Of a stretch of DNA of 11,495 bases, positions 6,245 to 11,495 are shown piece after piece (within the stretch, counting starts at the first letter, position 1; each line of letters begins with the position of its first letter). A model generated the notes under the pieces. That model made no database searches. It had not been told where the DNA came from and was given only the letters and a program-made list of their open reading frames with translations. The DNA lies in contig CAYXXN010000097.1 in NCBI GenBank assembly GCA_964469055.1, forward strand, positions 1 to 11,495, read 5' to 3'. This DNA comes from CAYXXN01 sp964469055 (GTDB lineage Bacteria > Acidobacteriota > Thermoanaerobaculia > Multivoradales > JAHEKO01). Both the position numbers and the translations under genes were made by a program.

Positions 6245-7263
6245 TCGCCGCGGGCCAGGTGGTGCTCCTCCGGCTTTTCCGCCAGGAGGCGAAGGATCTC
6301 GGTTTCCAGGGCGGCCTCGGCGTCGGGCTCGGCGAGCAGGTGGCGCAGGGGAAAAACGCGGTCGGCGAAAAGGCACAGGCGCAGCTCGCCGCGGGCGGTC
6401 AGGCGCAGCCGGTTGCAGTCGTGGCAGAAGGTGTGGGAGAGCGGGGTGATGAATCCCACGACGCCGCGAGCGCCGGGGATGCGGAAGGCGCGGGCGGGGC
6501 CGGTGCGGTTCTCCGGCGCCGCCGGCTGGAGTGCCCCGTAACGTGCCTCGATGCGCTCGCGTACCCAATCGGCGGAACGGAACTGCTCTGGGTAGAGGTG
6601 GGCGTTGGCGGCCGTCGGCATCAGCTCGATGAAGCGCACGTGGAGGGGGCGCTCGAGGGTAAGGTCGACGAGGTTGTCGATGTCCTCGGGGCGATGGTCG
6701 GCGAGGAGCACCGAATTGAGCTTCACGGGGTCGAAGCCGGCGACCAGCGCCGCCTCGACGCCTCGCCACACCTGCTCGAGATCGCCGCGCTGGGTGATCT
6801 CGTGGAAGCGCTCTCCGTCGAGGGTGTCGACGCTGACGTTGACGCGGTCGACTCCGGCGGCCTTGAGGGCCGGTGCCAGGCGAGCTAGCTCGGTGCCGTT
6901 GGTGGAGAGAGCCAGGTTTTCCAGGCCGGAGACGGCGCGGAGTCGGCCGACGATCTCCAAGATGTCCCTGCGCACCAGCGGCTCGCCGCCGGTCAGGCGC
7001 ACGCGGCGGATGCCGAGCCGCACCAAGGTGCCGACCAGGGTCTCGAGCTCCGCTGGGGAGAGGAAATCCCGGTCGCCGAAGGGGAGCTCGGCGTCCTCGG
7101 GCAGGCAATACACGCACCGCAGGTTGCAGCGGTCGGTGACCGACACCCGCAGATAGGTCAGCCGGCGGCCGAAGGCGTCGATCAGCCGGGTGGCCTCGCC
7201 GGCGCCCGGCGGCGGGATGTCGAGGGCTGGCCGGATGGCGCCCAGGGAGTAGAGTCGCTCCAC
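6205..7263 (-). CDS. moaA: GTP 3',8-cyclase MoaA (molybdenum cofactor biosynthesis)
   Basis: Radical SAM enzyme that converts GTP to 3',8-cyclo-7,8-dihydro-GTP, the first step of molybdopterin synthesis, in the cytoplasm. The SAM-binding [4Fe-4S] cluster cysteines are Cys46, Cys50 and Cys53 (CNLRCVYC), followed by the LTGGEPL motif. The second, GTP-binding cluster has Cys280, Cys283 and Cys297 with the canonical C-x2-C-x13-C spacing. The protein ends in Gly-Gly, the tail needed for activity in this family. At 352 residues it is about 25 longer than usual because of a Pro/Gly-containing N-terminal extension. The GTG at 7263 is the only possible start: a TAG lies four codons upstream in frame, and no ATG, GTG or TTG follows before the conserved domain. 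No Shine-Dalgarno is visible, but a TAGACT lies 6 nt upstream. No other moa, moe or mog gene is in the window. Confidence 0.97.
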   Translation of the reverse strand: MERLYSLGAIRPALDIPPPGAGEATRLIDAFGRRLTYLRVSVTDRCNLRCVYCLPEDAELPFGDRDFLSPAELETLVGTLVRLGIRRVRLTGGEPLVRRDILEIVGRLRAVSGLENLALSTNGTELARLAPALKAAGVDRVNVSVDTLDGERFHEITQRGDLEQVWRGVEAALVAGFDPVKLNSVLLADHRPEDIDNLVDLTLERPLHVRFIELMPTAANAHLYPEQFRSADWVRERIEARYGALQPAAPENRTGPARAFRIPGARGVVGFITPLSHTFCHDCNRLRLTARGELRLCLFADRVFPLRHLLAEPDAEAALETEILRLLAEKPEEHHLARGDYGNLASFMQIGG

Positions 7264-7269
7264 GCAAGC

Positions 7270-7333
7270 AGTCTAACAAGTGTGGTCGGTGGTGGCGGCT
7301 TCCGCCCCCCTGGGCGGTATCCACCGCTAAAAT
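7270..7333. promoter_or_regulatory. Divergent promoter region between moaA and the 7351 gene, with inverted repeats
   Basis: This 87-bp gap serves two divergent genes. On the minus strand TAGACT (7270-7275) is a candidate -10 box for moaA, 6 nt from its GTG. On the plus strand TAAAAT (7328-7333) is a 5/6 match to the -10 consensus, 17 nt before the ATG at 7351. Neither has a clear -35 box. Between them are two overlapping inverted repeats: GGCGG/CCGCC (7294-7298 with 7302-7306) and CCGCCC/GGGCGG (7302-7307 with 7312-7317). They share the middle arm and could be an operator. No molybdenum cofactor riboswitch fits in so short a leader. Confidence 0.35.
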
Positions 7334-7350
7334 GGCCGACCGAGCTACGC

Positions 7351-8283
7351 ATGATCACCGGCTACAACACCGACGTCCGTCATCGGGACGTGGTCTTCCA
7401 CGTGCAGACCGAGGACAAGGGCGAGCAGGTCGCCTCCGTCGAGAGCCTGGTGTACGTCGGGGGCCGCGTGCTGGCGCGGCGCCAGGTCACGTACCGGGCG
7501 CTGCTGGCGCGCGGCGAGGGTCGCTCCGCGATCGCCCGCCTGATGGATCGCCAGCACCGGTTGCTGATCTCGCAGATTCACGGCGGCCGCTTCGATCCGG
7601 ACGTCCTCGAGGATGGGGCAGCGGCCGTCGTCGAGCACGAGGAGCGCTCGGACGAAGCGGTGGTCCGCCTCCGCCTGGAGCGGCGGGAAGTCGCGCCGCA
7701 GGCGGCGGCCGTGGTCGAGGCGCCGACCCCACCGGCGGAGGTCGCCGCGCCCCCGGAGGCGGCGGCGGTCGACGCCGGGGACGAGGCGCCGGTGGAGTCG
7801 GTGGCGCCGGCGGAGGGAGTCGAAGACGGCGGCGAGGACGCCCTGCTCGACGCCCTGGCTCCGGCGATGGCAGCGGCCTCCGAGCCCTTGCCGGGCGTGG
7901 CGCCACCGGCCGCGCCGCCGCCGGCGCTCGAGGACGCCCTGACCCTCGACCAAGTGATCTTCGATTACCTGGCCTCGGTCGCCGCCCAGGAGCAGCTCGT
8001 GCTGCTGATGGACGAGAGCCCTGCCCTGGCCTGCGGCGCGACCTCCAGGCTCGAGTTCCGCACCCACACCAGCCGCGGCGGCCGGCCGATCCAGGGCGCC
8101 CTCGTCAACGTGCGCATGATCTCGACGGTGGCGCCTCCCCGCACGCTGGCGGCGGGCGAGACGGACGCCGAGGGTCTCTTGCGACTGACCGTCTCGGTGC
8201 CCTGGGCGGCGAAGGACACCTCGGCCCTCATCATCACCGCGGCCAGCCAGTTGGGCGATGCGGAGATCAAGCAGTTGCTGTGA
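7351..8283 (+). CDS. Conserved protein of unknown function, two domains joined by an Ala/Pro linker
   Basis: A 310-residue protein with no signal peptide and no membrane segment. Residues 1-82 form a compact domain starting MITGYNTD, then VVFHVQTED, SLVYVGG and a basic helix with RQHRLLISQ. I remember similar N-termini in hypothetical proteins from Acidobacteriota and other phyla, but no name. Residues about 112-196 are a low-complexity Ala/Pro/Glu linker. Residues 197-310 begin with a helix (LTLDQVIFDYLA) and continue with RPIQGALVNVRM and later ETDAEGLLRLTVS. That is the strand and turn pattern of Ig-like or transthyretin-like carboxypeptidase regulatory domains. ATG 7351 is preferred over GTG 7282 because the conserved region starts there. 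Ribosome binding is weak. The stop overlaps the thiS-like start as GTGA, so the two are translated together. Function unknown. Confidence 0.85.
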   Translation: MITGYNTDVRHRDVVFHVQTEDKGEQVASVESLVYVGGRVLARRQVTYRALLARGEGRSAIARLMDRQHRLLISQIHGGRFDPDVLEDGAAAVVEHEERSDEAVVRLRLERREVAPQAAAVVEAPTPPAEVAAPPEAAAVDAGDEAPVESVAPAEGVEDGGEDALLDALAPAMAAASEPLPGVAPPAAPPPALEDALTLDQVIFDYLASVAAQEQLVLLMDESPALACGATSRLEFRTHTSRGGRPIQGALVNVRMISTVAPPRTLAAGETDAEGLLRLTVSVPWAAKDTSALIITAASQLGDAEIKQLL

Positions 8284-8489
8284 GCGTTGTGCGCGTTCAC
8301 CTCAACGGCGAGACCCGGGAGCTGGCGGCGAGAACGCGCGTCGGCGACCTCCTCCGCGGTCTCGGCCGCGACCCAAGGACCGTCGCCGTCGAGCGCAACG
8401 GGTCGATCCTGGCGCGGGAAGACTACGATCGGACGACCCTCGTGGAGGGCGACCGCCTGGAGGTCGTTCACTTCGTGCAGGGGGGGTGA
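8280..8489 (+). CDS. thiS: ThiS-type sulfur carrier protein
   Basis: A 69-residue beta-grasp protein ending in Gly-Gly. In this family the tail is adenylated and then thiocarboxylated, and it delivers sulfur for the thiazole ring of thiamine. The pattern VAVERNGSI, then LVEGDRLEVVHFVQGG, is the ThiS signature rather than that of MoaD, which has a PPVTGG-type end. The GTG at 8280 overlaps the preceding TGA as GTGA and gives the normal length; GTG 8289 is the only near alternative. None of its usual partners (thiG, thiF, thiO, thiE) is in the window. Instead it is coupled to a protein of unknown function and lies close to divergent moaA. It may act in thiamine synthesis in trans or serve another sulfur-transfer reaction. 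The stop codon overlaps the -35 region of the following tRNA promoter. Confidence 0.88.
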   Translation: MSVVRVHLNGETRELAARTRVGDLLRGLGRDPRTVAVERNGSILAREDYDRTTLVEGDRLEVVHFVQGG

Positions 8490-8512
8490 CGTAGCCGCCC
8501 TCTCTATATAAT
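8486..8512 (+). promoter_or_regulatory. Strong promoter of the tRNA-Lys/tRNA-Leu genes, perhaps extending to tig-clpP
   Basis: A perfect TATAAT (8507-8512, within TATATAAT) stands out in GC-rich DNA 14 nt before the tRNA. GTGACG (8486-8491) is a 4/6 match to the -35 box with a short 15-nt spacer and overlaps the thiS stop. Transcription would start near 8519. No separate promoter or terminator is visible between the tRNAs and tig, so this promoter may also feed the chaperone and protease genes. Confidence 0.7.
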
Positions 8513-8514
8513 GC

Positions 8515-8530
8515 GCCCCTTGCGAGGGGC
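8515..8530 (+). repeat. Inverted repeat across the tRNA-Lys 5' boundary
   Basis: GCCCCT and AGGGGC pair perfectly around a TGCG loop. The 3' arm includes the first four bases of the mature tRNA (8527-8530), so the precursor leader could compete with the acceptor stem before 5' processing by RNase P. The repeat is visible; the competition is inference. Confidence 0.4.
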
Positions 8531-8602
8531 CGCTAGCTCAATTGGTAGAGCAGCAGACTCTTAATCTGCGGGTTCGGGGTTCGAGTCCCTGGCGGCTCAC
8601 CA
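8527..8602 (+). tRNA. tRNA-Lys (anticodon CTT)
   Basis: A complete 76-nt cloverleaf. The acceptor arms 8527-8533 and 8592-8598 pair over 7 bp with one G-U. The D stem is GCTC/GAGC, the anticodon stem GCAGA/TCTGC with loop CTCTTAA, and the T arm has loop TTCGAGT. The anticodon CTT (8560-8562) reads AAG. The discriminator base is A, and CCA is encoded at 8600-8602. Confidence 0.98.
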
Positions 8603-8624
8603 AGACGACGATCCCCTCCAGCGT

Positions 8625-8645
8625 CCGGCGCGCACTCTTCGCCGG
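8625..8645 (+). other. Hairpin in the spacer between the two tRNAs
   Basis: CCGGCG and CGCCGG form a perfect 6-bp stem with a 9-nt loop in the 51-bp gap between tRNA-Lys and tRNA-Leu. There is no T tract, so it more likely marks a processing region of a shared transcript than a terminator. No protein-coding signal is seen in the gap. Confidence 0.35.
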
Positions 8646-8653
8646 CCCCCCTA

Positions 8654-8741
<88 letters not shown>

Positions 8742-8786
8742 GCACCCTCCCCCGTCGATCGTCGGCCGCTGCCCGAGAAGAGCCTC

Positions 8787-10085
8787 ATGAGTGTCGTCTT
8801 GTCCATCGAACAAACCGGTCCCTGCGAGCGGCAACTGCAGGTCGAGGTCCCGGCCCCGGCCGTCGAAGCCGAGCTCTCGCGAGTCGCCCAGGAGTACCGC
8901 CGGCAAGCCCGCTTGCCCGGGTTCCGCAAGGGCAAGGTGCCGGTCGATGTCGTGCGCCGGAGGTTCGGTGAGGACATCGAGCGGGAGACCGTCGAGCGGC
9001 TGGTGCCGCGCTACTGGCGCCAGGCCCAGGCCGAAACGCGCCTCGAGCCGCTGCTGCCGCCGCGCATCGAGGAGGTCGCCTACAAGCCGGGCGAGCCCCT
9101 CGTCTTCCGCGCCGTCGTCGAGACGCGACCGGAGGTGCAGCTGGGCGACCTCCCGGAGTTCACGCTGCCGGCATTCGACGTCACGGTGGCCGAGCCGGAG
9201 GTGGATCGAGCCCTGGAGGACCTGCGTCGGCACGCTGCCCGCTGGATCCCGGTCGAGCGGGCCGCTGCCCGGGGGGATCTCGTCGAGGGCGACCTCGCCG
9301 AGCCCGCTGCCGGCCCTCCGGGCCCCGGCCAACGAGTGGCCTTCGAGGTGGGCGATCCCGGCGTCTGGGACGAGCTCTCGCTCGCCGTGGTGGGAGCCGC
9401 CGCCGGGCAGGCCGTCGAGTTCCGTCGTCGCGACAGCGATGCCGCGGGTGCCGGCGAACGCCAGTACCGGCTGTCCCTGACCAGCGTGCGCGAGCGCGAG
9501 CTACCGCCCGTCGACGACGCCCTGGCCCAACGGGTGGGCGAGTTCGCGGACCTCGAGGCGTTGCGCGCCGACCTGGCAGGACGGCTCGCGGTGGCCAAGC
9601 AGCGCGAGGGACGGCGGCTGCGCGAGCGCGCGCTGCTCGAGCAGCTGCGAGAGCGCCATCCGTTGCCGCTGCCGGCCGGCGTCGTCGAGCGCGAGGTGGA
9701 GCACCTGCTCCACGAGTACGCCGACAGCCTGCGCCTACAGGGCGTGGACCCGCAGCGGGCCGAGCTCGACTGGTCGGCCTTGGCCGGCGAGCTCAAACCG
9801 CAAGCCGAGCGCCGCGTCCACGCTCGGCTGTTGCTCGACGCGGTGGGCGAGCAGCTCGAGCTGCGGACGAGCGACGAGGAGCTCGAGCTGGCGCTGGCCG
9901 CGCTGGGGCGGGCGCAGGGCCAGAGCGCGCACGCCGTCCGCCAGGCGCTCGACCGCAGTGGCCGGCTCACCGAGCTCAAGGCCCAGCTCGCGCGCGACAA
10001 GACCCTACGCCGACTCCTCGGCGAGGACACCAACGCGGCCGAGAGCGCCGCACGCGCGGCGGCTCCGGCTGCCGGAGAGGAGTGA
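8787..10085 (+). CDS. tig: Trigger factor, ribosome-associated chaperone with degenerate isomerase domain
   Basis: Chaperone that binds ribosomal protein L23 at the exit tunnel and shields nascent chains. At 432 residues it matches the E. coli length. The ribosome-binding signature GFRKGK sits at 45-50, as in E. coli. The C-terminal part is long, charged and helix-rich, as expected for the arms that hold substrates, and ends in an Ala-rich tail. The central region, about residues 150-240, aligns in position with the FKBP-type prolyl isomerase domain: it begins RGD and ends RERELPPVDD. However, the IPGFE-type active-site segment is replaced by VWDELS and the central glycines and aromatics are mostly missing. 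Isomerase activity is therefore doubtful. The ATG has only a weak purine-rich GAGAAGAG upstream. It lies 47 bp after tRNA-Leu and 4 bp before clpP, the conserved tig-clpP-clpX order. Confidence 0.96.
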   Translation: MSVVLSIEQTGPCERQLQVEVPAPAVEAELSRVAQEYRRQARLPGFRKGKVPVDVVRRRFGEDIERETVERLVPRYWRQAQAETRLEPLLPPRIEEVAYKPGEPLVFRAVVETRPEVQLGDLPEFTLPAFDVTVAEPEVDRALEDLRRHAARWIPVERAAARGDLVEGDLAEPAAGPPGPGQRVAFEVGDPGVWDELSLAVVGAAAGQAVEFRRRDSDAAGAGERQYRLSLTSVRERELPPVDDALAQRVGEFADLEALRADLAGRLAVAKQREGRRLRERALLEQLRERHPLPLPAGVVEREVEHLLHEYADSLRLQGVDPQRAELDWSALAGELKPQAERRVHARLLLDAVGEQLELRTSDEELELALAALGRAQGQSAHAVRQALDRSGRLTELKAQLARDKTLRRLLGEDTNAAESAARAAAPAAGEE

Positions 10086-10089
10086 AGTC

Positions 10090-10692
10090 GTGCTGATTCC
10101 GATGGTCGTCGAGCAGACGAATCGTGGCGAGCGCGCGTACGATATCTACTCGCGCCTCCTCAAGGACAACATTGTCTTCCTCGGGCGACCGATCGACGAC
10201 GACATCGCGAATCTGATCATCGCGCAGATGCTCTTCCTCGAAGCGGAGAACCCGGAGAAGGACATCGCGCTCTACATCAACTCGCCGGGCGGGTCGATCA
10301 CCGCGGGCTTCGCGATCTACGACACGATGCAGTACATCAAGCCGGACGTGGCGACGCTGTGCGTCGGACAAGCGGCGTCGATGGCGGCGGTGCTGCTGGC
10401 CGGCGGAGCGAAGGGCAAGCGGTCGGCACTCCCCAACAGCCGCGTGCTGATCCACCAGCCGTTGTCCTACGGGCTGCAGGGGCAACAGACCGACATCGAC
10501 ATCCAAGCCAAGGACCTGCAGCGCATGCGCATGCGCATCGACGATCTGCTCGCGGCGCACACCGGCCGCGACCGCGCCGATATCCACCTGGACACGGAGC
10601 GCGACAAGATCTTGACCGCGCACGAGGCGGTGGACTACGGCCTCATCGACCGGGTGATGGACCGGCGGCCGGTGGCGGTCGCCGCCCCCTGA
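10090..10692 (+). CDS. clpP: ATP-dependent Clp protease proteolytic subunit ClpP
   Basis: Serine peptidase that forms the double-ring chamber of ClpXP or ClpAP and degrades unfolded or tagged proteins in the cytoplasm. The 200-residue protein has a full catalytic triad: Ser97 in GQAASMAAVL, His122 in VLIHQPL and Asp172 in TERD. The residues match E. coli mature positions 97, 122 and 171, with one extra residue after the histidine. The start is taken as GTG 10090 (LIPMVVEQT), since family members begin just before the conserved IPMV. GGAG (10079-10082), inside the end of tig, is 7 nt upstream. ATG 10102 would remove that motif. ClpP proteins often lose a short propeptide; little or none is visible here. 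It is probably cotranscribed with tig, with a 4-bp gap. Confidence 0.98.
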   Translation: MLIPMVVEQTNRGERAYDIYSRLLKDNIVFLGRPIDDDIANLIIAQMLFLEAENPEKDIALYINSPGGSITAGFAIYDTMQYIKPDVATLCVGQAASMAAVLLAGGAKGKRSALPNSRVLIHQPLSYGLQGQQTDIDIQAKDLQRMRMRIDDLLAAHTGRDRADIHLDTERDKILTAHEAVDYGLIDRVMDRRPVAVAAP

Positions 10693-10706
10693 TCGGCTGG
10701 GAGGTC

Positions 10707-10715
10707 TGCTATACT
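10707..10715 (+). promoter_or_regulatory. Extended -10 promoter of clpX
   Basis: TG (10707-10708), one base, then TATACT (10710-10715) forms an extended -10 element just after the clpP stop. Such elements can work without a good -35 box, and none is evident here. Transcription would start near 10722 and give a leader of about 120 nt, so clpX could be expressed separately from tig-clpP. Confidence 0.55.
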
Positions 10716-10747
10716 GCGCCAGCGAGGCACGATCGGATGGCGGAATA

Positions 10748-10763
10748 GCCGGGTTCGCCCGGC
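10748..10763 (+). other. UUCG-loop hairpin in the clpX leader
   Basis: GCCGGG and CCCGGC pair perfectly around TTCG, about 80 nt before the clpX ATG. There is no T run, so it is not an intrinsic terminator. A tiny reading frame of ATG, GCG, GAA and TAG (10737-10748) abuts it, its stop overlapping the first stem base. Role unknown. Confidence 0.4.
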
Positions 10764-10843
10764 GGTTGTCGCTGCCGGAGCGGGGCCGAGCACTCCCGAC
10801 CCCACATCCTGTCGCTTGGCGAGCCCGAGGGCCTAGGACAAAG

Positions 10844-11495
<652 letters not shown>

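Noticed and set aside
6173..7324. A 383-codon minus-strand frame overlapping moaA
   Set aside because: It is a shifted frame of moaA, rich in Arg and Pro, while the moaA frame carries both cluster motifs and the Gly-Gly end.
7264..7350. Molybdenum cofactor riboswitch before moaA or thiamine riboswitch before the thiS unit
   Set aside because: The whole gap is 87 bp and holds promoters for both directions. I see no long paired structure or known riboswitch core such as the CTGAGA of the thiamine type.
8280..8489. Reading the small Gly-Gly protein as MoaD because moaA is near
   Set aside because: The VAVERN and EGDRLEVVHFVQGG pattern matches ThiS, and moaA is on the other strand in a separate unit.
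10720..10843. A separate small RNA (SRP RNA or tmRNA) in the clpP-clpX gap
   Set aside because: No conserved SRP GGAAG-type apical loop or tmRNA tag or tRNA-like ends are present; a clpX leader explains the promoter and hairpin.

Overview
The window is a densely coded, very GC-rich bacterial chromosome segment that looks like ordinary housekeeping and catabolic territory. I see no insertion sequence, integrase, CRISPR array, toxin module or phage gene. The strongly GC-rich third positions, encoded tRNA CCA ends, frequent GTG starts and overlapping genes fit a high-GC environmental bacterium. Remembered similarity of the two-domain protein at 7351-8283 and of the diverged trigger factor points tentatively to Acidobacteriota or a neighbouring phylum. 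That placement is an inference; no rRNA or other marker in the window fixes it.

Left part, minus strand (1-4376): a tightly packed four-gene acyl-CoA operon read right to left. It encodes an enoyl-CoA hydratase, an NAD(P)-dependent aldehyde dehydrogenase, a thiolase and a second crotonase cut by the window edge. Junctions are 1 nt apart or overlap by 4 nt. The thiolase appears to start at CTG, and the last crotonase resembles dienoyl-CoA hydratases of the reduced benzoyl-CoA pathway. A sigma70-like promoter with a 17-nt spacer lies upstream at 4314-4342. Together the genes could hydrate unsaturated acyl-CoAs, oxidise an aldehyde intermediate and cleave 3-ketoacyl-CoA, as in aromatic or fatty acid breakdown. 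The substrate cannot be read from this window.

Middle part (4377-8489): a small exported protein of unknown function (minus) is divergent from a multi-pass GT-C-type glycosyltransferase (plus). The glycosyltransferase runs convergently into moaA (minus, molybdopterin biosynthesis), and their 3' ends overlap by 40 bp. Divergent from moaA are a two-domain protein of unknown function and a ThiS-type sulfur carrier, joined by a GTGA stop/start overlap.

Right part, plus strand (8486-11495): a strong TATAAT promoter precedes tRNA-Lys(CUU) and tRNA-Leu(UAG), followed by the protein quality-control cluster tig-clpP-clpX. Trigger factor keeps its ribosome-binding signature but its peptidyl-prolyl isomerase domain looks degenerate. 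ClpP has a complete catalytic triad. ClpX is truncated by the window end and is preceded by its own extended -10 promoter and a structured leader of about 120 nt.

Nothing here is clearly a new biological system. The best leads are the unknown protein coupled to the sulfur carrier, the CTG start of the thiolase, the degenerate isomerase domain of trigger factor, and the clpX leader. No stretch longer than about 150 bp lacks a gene.
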